A DNA stretch of 64,000 nucleotides from Myxococcaceae bacterium (GTDB lineage: Bacteria > Myxococcota > Myxococcia > Myxococcales > Myxococcaceae). The stretch is from the NCBI GenBank assembly GCA_016793095.1, contig JAEUJQ010000092.1, positions 98,503 through 162,502 on the forward strand, written 5' to 3'. Positions within the stretch are counted from its first letter, which is position 1. Each line of letters starts with the position of its first letter. The notes beneath the pieces were generated by a model. It searched no databases and had not been told where the DNA came from. It saw only the letters and a list, made by a program, of their open reading frames with translations. The translations under genes and the position numbers were made by a program. Shown here piece by piece: positions 38,330-47,800 of the stretch.

Positions 38330-39490
38330 TCAGGTCGCGCGAGGGCCCGCGAGCACGGCCTTCGCGAGGGCGGCGTCGGGCGTCTCTTCCTTCGCCCAGG
38401 CCTCGAGGAGCGGCGCCACGTGCGGCTGCCCCTGGAGCCACGCCAGCGCAGACTGCTGCACCTTCGACTTCGGGCCGCTGAGCTTCAGGATGCATCGGGC
38501 GGCGAGCGGCGAGCGGAAATGCTCGTACGCCTCGAACGCCTCGCCCTGCTTCGTGCCGGCGTAGAGGTCCACCACGCGCAGCTCGGTCTCGAAGGTCTTG
38601 TCGCCACCGAGGAAGAAGAGCCGCGCGGGCGAGGGGCCCACCATGTTCGCCTGCGGCTTGAACTTGAACGCCGCCCAGAGCGCCGCGAACTGCGCGGCGA
38701 CGAAGTCTGGCTCGCCATCGCAGTAGCAGAGATCGTGCACGTTCGACGGCTCGTCCTTGTCGCTGCGCTGGTACGACTTGTACGTGAGGCTGTACTTGTA
38801 GCCGACGCGGGCGATCGCCTGGCTGCCGTGGAGCAGGATGTCGAGGTTGGCCGCCGCGAACATCGTCTGCCGCTTCTCGAACAGCGCCACGAGCCGGGCG
38901 CGCGCCGCCTGGCTCTCGCGCTCGGGCACGCGCAGGAGCAGCCCGTACGCGACCGGCCACAACCCGTGCAGCCGGCCCGTGCCCCACGCCTCGTCGTCGA
39001 TGGCCTCGAGCCCGTCGATGAACGCGGGCAGCACGCACGACGGGCCGACCATGGCCTCGAGCGCGCGGTAGTGAATGGGCAGCAGCCCCAGCTCGGGCAC
39101 GACCTTCTCGAGGAGCACCCGGGCCTCGGCTTCGGTGATGGGAGCTGGCGCCGCCTCATGCGCGATCGGTCCGGCGAAGATGGAGCCCGCACGCAGCGCC
39201 GCGATCGCGACGTTGCGGTGGATCCCGGTGGAAGACGACGGCGCCTTCTTCTCAGGCGCGAGGTCGGCCAGCAGCCGCACCGGCCCCATCGCGGAGCCGT
39301 GGCCCAGCGCGAAGGCCAGGTCGAGCTCGGGAGTGAGGGCAACCCCGGGCTTCAGGTACCTCGCGCCGAACGCGTTCGCGCCGTGCTCCAGCGCACGAGA
39401 CGGGAGCACCTCGGGCCCGTGCGGCTTCGCGTTCCCGGACTTCTCCTTCTGGGTCTTCGCCTTCTCGGACTTCGTGCGAGCGGGGGCCAT
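38330..39490 (-). CDS. Hypothetical protein
   Basis: 386 residues, cytoplasmic by composition, with a Lys-rich N-terminus (APARTKSEKAKTQKEK) and no signal or membrane helix. I do not recognise the family. The central part has aromatic/charged segments (VGYKYSLTYKSYQRSDKD, LCYCDGEPDFVAAQFAALWAAF) and a DLYAGTKQGEAFEAYEHF stretch; the ends are helical and resemble HEAT-like repeats only loosely. Codon use matches the neighbours. The stop is convergent with the methyltransferase gene; the start is 45 nt from the end of the epimerase gene on the same strand. Confidence 0.65.
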   Translation of the reverse strand: MAPARTKSEKAKTQKEKSGNAKPHGPEVLPSRALEHGANAFGARYLKPGVALTPELDLAFALGHGSAMGPVRLLADLAPEKKAPSSSTGIHRNVAIAALRAGSIFAGPIAHEAAPAPITEAEARVLLEKVVPELGLLPIHYRALEAMVGPSCVLPAFIDGLEAIDDEAWGTGRLHGLWPVAYGLLLRVPERESQAARARLVALFEKRQTMFAAANLDILLHGSQAIARVGYKYSLTYKSYQRSDKDEPSNVHDLCYCDGEPDFVAAQFAALWAAFKFKPQANMVGPSPARLFFLGGDKTFETELRVVDLYAGTKQGEAFEAYEHFRSPLAARCILKLSGPKSKVQQSALAWLQGQPHVAPLLEAWAKEETPDAALAKAVLAGPRAT

Positions 39491-39535
39491 GGCGGCGCAT
39501 GGTGCCGGCTCGCAGGGCGCGCGTCAGCAACACTC

Positions 39536-40501
39536 TCACTTCCAGCCGTCGGCCTCGCTCGTCTTGAACCACTCCGCGAAGCGGGCGAGCCCCTCGTCGA
39601 TCGGCGTCGTGGCCTTCCAGCCGAGCAGCCGCTCGGCCTTCTCGGTCGCGGCGCAGGTGAGCGGCACGTCACCGGGCTGATCCGGCTGGCGATCGAGCTT
39701 CGCCTTCGTGCCCAGGGCCTTCTCCACGCCGGCGACAAGGTCGGTCAAGGTCACCGGGCGCGAGCCGCCGAGGTTGAGCACCTCGAAGTGCGGCCACCGG
39801 TGATCGAGCGCGGCGATCACGCCCCGCACCGTGTCGTCCACGAACGTGTAGTCGCGCGCCGACTTGCCATCGCCGAAGAAGGGCACCGTCTCGCCCCGGC
39901 CGATGAGCCGCGCGAACTTCGCGATCGCGAGATCGGGCCGCTGCCGCGGGCCATAGACGGTGAAGAAGCGCAGCGCGCACGTCTCCAGCCCGTACAGGTG
40001 CGCGAACGTCGCGCAGAGCATCTCGCCCGCGATCTTCGTCGCCGCGTAGGGAGACACCGGCCGATCGATGCGATCGTCCTCCGAGAACGGCGGGTTCGAG
40101 CGCGCGCCGTAGACTGACGACGACGAGGCGAAGACGAAGCGGCTCGCCTTCACCTTCCGCGCGACCTCCAGCATGTTCGTCGTGCCGTCGACGTTGACCT
40201 CGGAGTACAGGAGCGGCTGCGCGATCGACGGCCGCACCCCTGCCCTCGCGGCGAGGTGAATGACGCCGGCGCCCTCCCCGGCCGCCGCGAACGCCTTCTC
40301 GACGTCGCCCACGTTGCGCAGCTCGCCCTCGACGAAGCCCACGCCCTGCTTCGACAGCTTCTCGGCGGTGCGCCGCTTGATGGCCGGGTCGTAGAAGGTG
40401 TCGAAGGCGTCGAGCACCGTCACGCGGTCGCCGCGCTTCACCAGCGCCTCGGCCACGTGCGAGCCGATGAAGCCCGCCCCTCCCGTCAGCAGCACGTTCA
40501 T
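39536..40501 (-). CDS. NAD-dependent NDP-sugar epimerase
   Basis: 321 residues from ATG 40501, which overlaps the stop of the asparagine-synthetase-like gene (ATGA). Extended SDR: NAD-binding TGGAGFIGSHVAEAL at the start, FASSSSVYGARSNPPF and YAATKIAGEML carrying the catalytic Ser/Tyr/Lys, and RFFTVYGPRQRPDLAIAKF typical of UDP-glucuronate/UDP-glucose 4-epimerases. Likely makes a UDP-hexuronic acid or galactose isomer for the glycan. Translationally linked to the downstream end of the minus-strand operon. Confidence 0.88.
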   Translation of the reverse strand: MNVLLTGGAGFIGSHVAEALVKRGDRVTVLDAFDTFYDPAIKRRTAEKLSKQGVGFVEGELRNVGDVEKAFAAAGEGAGVIHLAARAGVRPSIAQPLLYSEVNVDGTTNMLEVARKVKASRFVFASSSSVYGARSNPPFSEDDRIDRPVSPYAATKIAGEMLCATFAHLYGLETCALRFFTVYGPRQRPDLAIAKFARLIGRGETVPFFGDGKSARDYTFVDDTVRGVIAALDHRWPHFEVLNLGGSRPVTLTDLVAGVEKALGTKAKLDRQPDQPGDVPLTCAATEKAERLLGWKATTPIDEGLARFAEWFKTSEADGWK

Positions 40502-42405
40502 CGCGTCGCCACCTTCCCGAGCCAGCGCCGGCGCCACAGCTCGAACATCAACAAGGCCCACAACGGCTTCCGGTGATCGACCGTACCGCGCTGGTGCTCG
40601 TCGATCAGCCGCCGCACCACGCGCGGCTCGAAGAAGCCTGCCTCGGCCACCGCCTGCTCCGACAAGAGCTCCTCGACGAGCGGCCTGAGCGGGCCCTTCA
40701 GCCACGCCGAGACCGGCAGCGCGAAGCCGTGCTTCTTCCGGTAGAGGATCTCGGCGGGCAGCAGCGGCTCGAGCGCCTTCTTGAGCAGCCACTTGCGGGT
40801 GAGCCCCCGCATCTTGAGCGAGAACGGCAGCGACATGGCCAGCTCGACGACGCGGGTGTCGAGGAACGGCGCCCGCACCTCGAGCGAGGCCGCCATCGAC
40901 GCGCGGTCCACTTTCACGAGGATGTCGTCCTTCATGTAGAAGTGGACGTAGAAGCGCTCGACCTGCTCGACCCCTGCCTCCCGGCGCTCCGAGGCGAAGG
41001 CGTCGAGCGGCGCGTAGATGTCGGCCACCCCGTCACCCGCGGCGCGCCAGCGGGGCGTCAGCACCTCCTGCACGGCCTCGGGCGTGAACGAGGCGATCCA
41101 CGCCTGGTGCCGGTGGTGCGGCGGCCGCCCCAGGCCCCCGAGGAACTGCCGCGCGCGGAAGTCGAGGCTCATGTACGCGCCCGACTTCGGCAACAGCGAC
41201 GTCAGCCGGCTCGCCTCGTCCCACAGGCGGCGCGGCAGCCCGCCGAACGCCACGCCCAGCGGGTGCGCGAGGAAGCTGTCGTACCCGGCGAAGAGCTCGT
41301 CAGCCCCATCTCCCCCGAGCGCCACCGTCACGTGCTTCCGGGTGAACTTCGAGAGCAGATACGTCGGCACGTACGACGGGTCGGCGAAGGGCTCGTCGAG
41401 CTGATCGGCCACCTGCGGTACGAGCTCGACGCAGGCCTCGGCTGACAGCGTCTCCTCGTAGTGGTCGGTACCCAGGTGCTTCGCCACCAGCCGCGCGTAC
41501 GAGGACTCGTCGAAGCTCGCCTCCGAGAACGCGATGCTGAACGTCTTGAGCGACCCCTTCGGCACCTCCTTCGCCGCCAGCGCCGTCACCGCGCTCGAGT
41601 CGATGCCTCCCGACAAGAAGACGCCCAGAGGCACGTCGGATACCAGGCGGCGCCGCACGGCCCCCGCCAGCTCGTCACGCAGGCGCTCGCACGCGGCGTC
41701 GATGGAGGACGGCAACTGCTCGACGAGACGGTGCGGCGGTGCGTCAGGCACCCGATAGAAGCGCTCGAGCGTCAGCCGGCCACCCTCGTACACCGCGAAG
41801 TGCCCCTCCGGCAGCTTGCGCACGCCCTCGAGGATCGAGTCCGGCGTGGGCACGCAGTCGAAGGCCAGGTAGCGGCGCAGGGCGGCGGCATCGACCGCGC
41901 GTGGAGTGTCGGGGTGCTGGAGCAGCGCCTTCAGCTCGCTCCCGAAGAGCAGCCCCCACGGGCCAGCCGCGACGTAGACGGGCTTCTTGCCGAAGCGATC
42001 GCGCGCGAGCACCAGCCGCTTCGCCTTCGCGTCCCAGATGGCCACGCCGAACATGCCGTGAATGCGCTCGAAGACGCCGGTGCCCCACTCGAGGTACCCG
42101 CGCAGGATCACCTCGGTGTCGGAGCGGTTGTGGAAGACGTGCCCCTTCTGCTCCAGCTCGACCTTCAGCGGCTGGAAGTTGTAGATCTCGCCGTTGAAGA
42201 CGATCGTCGCGTGCGCCGCCGTCATGGGCTGGTGCCCGCCCGACAGATCGATGATCGACAGCCGGCGGAACCCGAGCGCGCAGGGGCCGTCGAGGTGGAA
42301 GCCCTCGTCGTCAGGGCCGCGGTGGGTGATGGCCTTCGCCATCGCGCGCACGACGCGTTCGTCCGCTGAGGCACCCGAGGTGACGAAGCCGACGATGCCG
42401 CACAT
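40498..42405 (-). CDS. Asparagine synthetase-like amidotransferase (glutamine-hydrolysing)
   Basis: 635 residues. Class II glutaminase domain at the N-terminus with the nucleophile Cys2 (MCGIVGFV), HRGPDDEG, FNGEIYNF and NRSDTEVIL; then the ATP-pyrophosphatase domain with LSGGIDSSAV (about 263-272) and LGGDGADELFAGYD (about 370-383). In polysaccharide loci such proteins often amidate a uronic acid or other glycan carboxylate rather than make free asparagine; the adjacent epimerase and ArnC-like genes favour that view here (inference). It overlaps the epimerase gene and starts 3 nt after the end of the GT2 gene region. Confidence 0.9.
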   Translation of the reverse strand: MCGIVGFVTSGASADERVVRAMAKAITHRGPDDEGFHLDGPCALGFRRLSIIDLSGGHQPMTAAHATIVFNGEIYNFQPLKVELEQKGHVFHNRSDTEVILRGYLEWGTGVFERIHGMFGVAIWDAKAKRLVLARDRFGKKPVYVAAGPWGLLFGSELKALLQHPDTPRAVDAAALRRYLAFDCVPTPDSILEGVRKLPEGHFAVYEGGRLTLERFYRVPDAPPHRLVEQLPSSIDAACERLRDELAGAVRRRLVSDVPLGVFLSGGIDSSAVTALAAKEVPKGSLKTFSIAFSEASFDESSYARLVAKHLGTDHYEETLSAEACVELVPQVADQLDEPFADPSYVPTYLLSKFTRKHVTVALGGDGADELFAGYDSFLAHPLGVAFGGLPRRLWDEASRLTSLLPKSGAYMSLDFRARQFLGGLGRPPHHRHQAWIASFTPEAVQEVLTPRWRAAGDGVADIYAPLDAFASERREAGVEQVERFYVHFYMKDDILVKVDRASMAASLEVRAPFLDTRVVELAMSLPFSLKMRGLTRKWLLKKALEPLLPAEILYRKKHGFALPVSAWLKGPLRPLVEELLSEQAVAEAGFFEPRVVRRLIDEHQRGTVDHRKPLWALLMFELWRRRWLGKVATR

Positions 42406-42408
42406 GGC

Positions 42409-43389
42409 TCACTCCCGCCGTTCGGGGATCTTCGTCTCGCCCTTCTCGATGACGCTGCCGACGAGGTACGGCCGCTTCCCCTGGCTCTCGTAGTACGTGC
42501 GGATCAGCACCTCGGCGAGCAGGCCCGTCAGCACGGCCTGAATGCCGATGAGTCCCGAGATCCCCGAGAACAGCGGGAGCGGCGTCGAGACGAGGTCCTT
42601 CAGGCCCGCGAGCTTCAGCCCCACCGCGGCGCACAGCGCGAGGAACGAGAGGATGAGCGCGACGAGGCCGAAGCCGCCGAACACGTAGATGGGCTTGGTG
42701 AGGTACTGGAAGAGGAACTTCACGACGATCAGATCGAGGACGACGCGGGGGATGCGCCCGAAGCCGTACTTCGACACGCCGGCCCGCCGGGCGCGGTGGT
42801 TCACCACCATCTCGGTGACGCGGGCGCCCTGCCAGTGGGCGTAGATGGGAATGAAGCGGTGCATCTCACCGTACAGGCGAACGCCCTCGATGACGTCGCG
42901 CCGGTAGGCCTTGAGCGTGCAGCCGTAGTCGTGAATGCGCACGCCCGACAGCCAGCCGATGAGGCGGTTGGCCACCTTCGAGGGCAGCACCCGAATGCCC
43001 GCGTCCTGGCGGTTCTTTCGCCAGCCGGACACGCACTCGTAGCCCTCGGCCATCTTCGCGAGCAGCTTCGGGATCTCGGCCGGGTCGTTCTGCAGGTCAC
43101 CGTCCATGGGGACGATGACGAGGCCCTTCGCGCGCTCGATGCCTGCGGCCAGCGCCGCCGTCTGACCGAAGTTGCGGCGGAACCTCACCACCACGACCGC
43201 ATCGTCCTTCTTCGCGACGTCCTCGAGCACCGAGAACGTCTTGTCCGTCGAGCCGTCGTCGACGAACACCATCTCGTACGAGCGGCCGAACTGCTCGAGC
43301 ACGCCCTTCAGCTCGTCGTAGAGCGCGCGGGCGTTCTCCTCCTCGTTGAAGAACGGGACGACGACCGACAGGTCGATGGACGCAGGCAT
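42409..43389 (-). CDS. ArnC/DPM1-like GT2 polyprenyl-phosphate glycosyltransferase
   Basis: 326 residues from ATG 43389, chosen for the GGGGAG site 7 nt upstream. Cytoplasmic GT2 domain with LSVVVPFFNEEEN, FVDDGSTDKTF, VRFRRNFGQTAALAAG and MDGDLQNDP (metal site), ending in RRAGVSKYGFGRI, then two C-terminal membrane helices (about 235-260 and 270-300). This layout belongs to enzymes loading a sugar onto undecaprenyl phosphate, supplying donors for the GT-C enzymes in the region. The next gene on this strand is the asparagine-synthetase-like gene. Confidence 0.9.
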   Translation of the reverse strand: MPASIDLSVVVPFFNEEENARALYDELKGVLEQFGRSYEMVFVDDGSTDKTFSVLEDVAKKDDAVVVVRFRRNFGQTAALAAGIERAKGLVIVPMDGDLQNDPAEIPKLLAKMAEGYECVSGWRKNRQDAGIRVLPSKVANRLIGWLSGVRIHDYGCTLKAYRRDVIEGVRLYGEMHRFIPIYAHWQGARVTEMVVNHRARRAGVSKYGFGRIPRVVLDLIVVKFLFQYLTKPIYVFGGFGLVALILSFLALCAAVGLKLAGLKDLVSTPLPLFSGISGLIGIQAVLTGLLAEVLIRTYYESQGKRPYLVGSVIEKGETKIPERRE

Positions 43390-43535
43390 CGCGCACTCCC
43401 CTACCAGAACCTGCCCGCGACCGGCCACGAAACCGCTCCATGACGGCGACGGCCTCTACGCTCGACGCGGCGCGAGGCGTCTGGCAGATCACGCGCGGCT
43501 TCAGCGCGGTCCAGACTGCCAGGAGAGGCAGGCAG

Positions 43536-44039
43536 ATGCGGGTCTTCGGAGTGGTCGGCTTCAGCGGCAGTGGCAAGACGACGCTGCTCGAGCGGATCAT
43601 CCCCAGCCTGGTGGCGGCCGGGCAGCGCGTCTCGCTGGTGAAGCACGCCCACCACCGGGTGGACATCGATCGACCGGGGAAGGACTCGTTCCGCCTGCGC
43701 GCCGCTGGCTGCGCCGAGGTGCTGCTCGCCTCCGGGGAGCGCTGGGCCCTGATGCACGAGCTGCGCGGGGCTCCCGAGCCGACGCTCTTCGAGCTGGTCT
43801 CGCGGCTCTCCCCCTGCGACCTGGTGCTCATCGAGGGCTTCAAGTCGATGCCGGTGCCGCGCCTCGAGGTTCATCGCCCCTCGCTCGGACACCGGCTGAT
43901 GTGCGCGACGGATCCGGGCATCACCGCGGTGGCCTCTGACGAGGCGGTGACCGCGCGTGTGCCGGTCCTTCGTCTCGACGACCTCGACGCGATCTGTCGC
44001 CTCGTCCTCGACGCGGCCATCCGCGCGCCTCTGCCGTAA
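43536..44039 (+). CDS. mobB: Molybdopterin-guanine dinucleotide biosynthesis protein B
   Basis: 167 residues from ATG 43536, where the domain starts (MRVFGVVGFSGSGKTTLLERI); a longer in-frame start at 43440 would add an unlikely 32-residue tail. P-loop GFSGSGKTT, then LVKHAHHRVDIDRPGKDSFRLRAAG and DLVLIEGFKSMPVPRLEVHR are clear MobB blocks. Binds GTP and assists MobA in molybdenum cofactor dinucleotide formation; MobA is not encoded nearby. Divergent from the glycan locus. Confidence 0.9.
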   Translation: MRVFGVVGFSGSGKTTLLERIIPSLVAAGQRVSLVKHAHHRVDIDRPGKDSFRLRAAGCAEVLLASGERWALMHELRGAPEPTLFELVSRLSPCDLVLIEGFKSMPVPRLEVHRPSLGHRLMCATDPGITAVASDEAVTARVPVLRLDDLDAICRLVLDAAIRAPLP

Positions 44040-44732
44040 TCAGATCCCGGCCGCGACCTTCCGCAGGCTCCCGGCGACGTCACCGTCAACGACTGCGCCA
44101 TGGGTCGGGACGAGGCGATCGAGCTCGAGGGCGGCGAGGGTCGCGAGCAGGGCCTTCACCGCCTGGCGATCGGTCTGCACCCGTTGACGCACGGGGAAGG
44201 GCAGCTTCGGCTCGGGGCCCGTGAAGCCCACCACCCGCATCAGGAACCCCGCCGCGCCCTTGCCGTGCGGCGAGTTGGTGACCAGGTCGCCGGTGAACAG
44301 CGTGCGCTCGGCGACCAACACGATCTCCTTCGTCTTGAAGCCCTCGACGGTGAAGAGGCGCAGCCCCTCGTCCTTCGGGAAGGCCGAGACCGGTCGGCAC
44401 GGGAAGCGCCCCGACAGCGCGGCGGTCGAGACGTCGGGCACCCAGGCCGTCACGCCCAGCCTCTGGATGAACGCGGGCACGTCGAGCGCGTGAAAGACGT
44501 TGGGCACCAGCAGGTGCGCTGGCCGGCCGATCGCCTTCAGGGCCTCGAGCGACGCCTCGGGCACCGGCACGGCGTTGAAGAAGACGAGATCTCCCGACGG
44601 CCGCCGGATGACGCTCATGCGCCGGGTCGCACCGGGGAGCCCGGGCACGTCGTCGTCCACCGTCCAGACTGCGTGGCCGCGTTGGGTCAGCGGACCCGGG
44701 CGGAAGACGGTCCATGGGCGGGGCGAGCTCAT
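44040..44732 (-). CDS. Metallo-beta-lactamase-fold-like protein (DUF4336-like)
   Basis: 230 residues; GAGG lies 5 nt before the ATG. Pattern of a MBL-like hydrolase fold: an N-terminal beta region (VPGLPGATRRMSVIRRPSGDLVFFNAVPV), FTGDLVTNSPHG and a C-terminal LVPTHGAVVDG. The classic HxHxDH motif is missing, as in DUF4336 proteins, so metal binding and hydrolase activity are uncertain. It starts divergently from the large fused oxidoreductase gene (127-nt gap) and meets mobB tail to tail. Confidence 0.7.
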   Translation of the reverse strand: MSSPRPWTVFRPGPLTQRGHAVWTVDDDVPGLPGATRRMSVIRRPSGDLVFFNAVPVPEASLEALKAIGRPAHLLVPNVFHALDVPAFIQRLGVTAWVPDVSTAALSGRFPCRPVSAFPKDEGLRLFTVEGFKTKEIVLVAERTLFTGDLVTNSPHGKGAAGFLMRVVGFTGPEPKLPFPVRQRVQTDRQAVKALLATLAALELDRLVPTHGAVVDGDVAGSLRKVAAGI

Positions 44733-44859
44733 CGCCTCAACCTGCCACCAGCCTCGGAGTTGTCCACCACCTCGCGCGCCTTCTTCATCCGTTGAGCCAC
44801 GGTGAACCGACCGCGCTCACGCGCCGTGCATGGCGGGATCCGTGTGTTAGTGCGACCGC

Positions 44860-47800
44860 ATGCTCTCGTTGGGAATCGACGGCTTCACCTTCGCCGACCT
44901 GCACCGCGCGCAAGGCCTGGCGCGCCTCTACGCGCGCTTCCTGCTCGAGCTCAGGGCGGCGTCACCCGACCTCTCGCAGCGCTACGAGGTGTACCGGAAC
45001 GCGATGGCGACGGGCGTCCCGCGCGGAGGTCTCGCAGCGCCTCAGGAGTCCGACCTGCTCATCGAGCTCGCCGCCTTCACCTCGCGGTTCCTCGGCCGGC
45101 TCTTCCGCCTCGAGAAGGAGCTCGAGCGCCTGTCGGCCGGCCTCGAGAACGAGCTGGCGCTGTTCGACTTCAAGCGCGAGTTCGTCACCCGCCGCGTCTT
45201 CAAGAAGGGCGCCGTCGATCGGCCCACCGCCGCCGAGCTGCCGGCGCTCGACGCCCGCATGGCGCTCTTGCTGAAGCTGGGCTTCGGCGCTGACCTGCCC
45301 CCGGTCTCGGGCGGCCACCTGCACGGAGGCCCTGATCACGAGCGCACGCTGGCCGAGGCGGTGACGACGCTCTTGAACGTCGAGCGGCACTTCGGCGGCC
45401 ACAAGCACTCCGAGGCCGTCGCCGCACGCTGGGGCACCTTGCGAGAAGTGCTGCTGTCGTCTGCCGAGGGGAAAGCCGCCTTCGGCTCGACGCTCGTGGG
45501 TGACGACCTGACCCAGGTGCGGGGACTGCTGGCGCTGGCCGACCGGTGGACCTTCGCGCGCGCCAGCTTCACGCACACCTTCCACGGCTGGAGCACCATC
45601 GCGCAGCCGAAGCCGCTCATCCCCGACAAGCTGGTCGCCACCCACCGGCCCGATCCCTCACGCCCGGAGGTGCTCGAGGGCCCTCCCGACGAGCTGCGGC
45701 GCCGCGACGGCTTCACCCTCACCGACCGCCGCTTCAGCGTGCGCGAGGTGATGAGCGAGGTGGACTACTGCGTCCTCTGCCACGAGCGCGAGAAGGACTC
45801 GTGCAGCCGGGGCTTCAAGGAGCGTGAGCCGGCGCCCGCGGGCGGCACGTACAAGCAGAACGCGCTCGGCATTCCCCTCACCGGCTGCCCCCTCGAGGAG
45901 CACATCAGCGAGCTGCACGTGCTCAAGGGCCGCGGCGACTCGCTCGGCGCGCTCGCCATGGTGATGCTCGACAACCCGATGTGCCCGGGCACCGGCCACC
46001 GCATCTGCAACGACTGCATGAAGGCCTGCATCTTCCAGAAGCAGGAGCCGGTGAACATCCCGCAGATCGAGACGAGCGTGCTCACTGACGTGCTCGCCCT
46101 GCCGTACGGCTTCGAGCTGTATGGGCTGCTCACCCGCTTCAACCCGCTCAACGTGAAGCGGCCCTTCGCGGCGCCAGCCAACGGGAAGAACGTGCTCGTC
46201 GTCGGCCTGGGGCCCGCTGGCTACACGCTGTCGCACTACCTGCTCAACGAAGGCTTCACGGTCGCCGGCGTCGATGGCCTCAAGATCGAGCACTTCCCCG
46301 ATGAGCTCACCGGCCGTGCGGGGAGCCCGCTCGAGCCGATCCGCGACTGGAAGGCGTTCGCCTCGGAGCTGGACGTGCGCGTGCTCGAGGGCTTCGGAGG
46401 CGTGAGCGAGTACGGCATCACCGTGCGATGGGACAAGTCGTTCCTCACCCTGATTCATCTCACGCTCGCCCGGCGCGAGGGCTTCCGCGCGTACGGGGGC
46501 GTGCGGTTCGGTGGCACGCTCACCGTCGAGGACGCGTGGACGCTGGGGGTCGATCACATCGCGCTCGCGGCTGGCGCGGGCAAGCCCACCATCGTGCCCA
46601 TGAAGAACAACCTGCCGCGAGGCATGCGCGCAGCGAGCGACTTCCTGATGGCGCTGCAGCTCACCGGCGCCTTCAAGCGGGACTCGCTGGCGAACCTGCA
46701 GGTGCGGCTGCCCGCGGTGGTGATCGGCGGCGGCCTCACCGCGGTGGACACGGCGACCGAGCTGCTCGCCTACTACCCGGTGCAGGTCGAGAAGGTGCTC
46801 ACCCGCCACGAGACCCTGGTGGCGAGCCTCGGCGAAGAAGCGCTCTTCACGCCCTTCACCCCCGAGGAGGCCGGTGTCTACCGCGAGTTCCTCGAGCATG
46901 GCCGCGAGGTTCGGGCCGAGCGCCAGCGTGCCGCGGCGGCGAGAGAGGCGCCCGACTTCGTGAAGCTCGTGCGCAGCTGGGGCGGCGTCTCGATGTGCTA
47001 CCGGCGCGGGCTCACGGAGGCGCCAGCGTACCGGCTCAACCACGAGGAGGTGGTGAAGGCGCTCGAGGAGGGCATCCGCATCATCGAGCGCGCCAACCCC
47101 GTCGAGGCGCTCACCGACGAGCACGGGGCAGTTCGCGCCCTCACCGTCGAGCGCATGGCCCTCATCGACGGCAAGCTGAAGGGCACGGGCACGTTCGACG
47201 AGCTGCCCGCGCGCACGGTCTGCTTCGCCGCCGGCACCCACCCCAACGTCACCGTCGAGCGCGAGCGCCCCGGCCACTTCGTGCTCGACGATGACGGCTT
47301 CTTCCGTCCGCACGTGGTGGATGAGTCAGGCCGGTTGCGCGCCGTCGAGTCACACGACGACCTGGGCCGCGACGCGGGCTCCTTCACGTCGTACGAGAAG
47401 GACGGCCGCTTCATCACGTTCTACGGCGACAACCACCCGACCTACGCGGGTAACGTGGTGAAGGCGATGGCGTCGGCGAAGGACGGCTACCCCCGGGTGG
47501 TGAAGCTGTTCGAACGCGAGCTCTCGGCCCTGCGCGACGACCAACAGCCTGCCCGCGACGCCGCCCGAGCCACCTTCTTCGCGAGCCTGGACGAACGCCT
47601 GCTCGCCACCGTCGTCGCGGTGAACCGGCTGACGCCCACCATCGTCGAGGTGGTGGTGCGCGCTCCGTTCGCGGCGAAGCACTTCGAGCCGGGCCAGTTC
47701 TACCGGCTGCAGAACTTTGAGCGCACCGCGCCTGTCGTCGACGGCGTCAGGCTCACCATGGAAGGGCTCGCGCTCACGGGGGCGTGGGTGGACAAGGACA

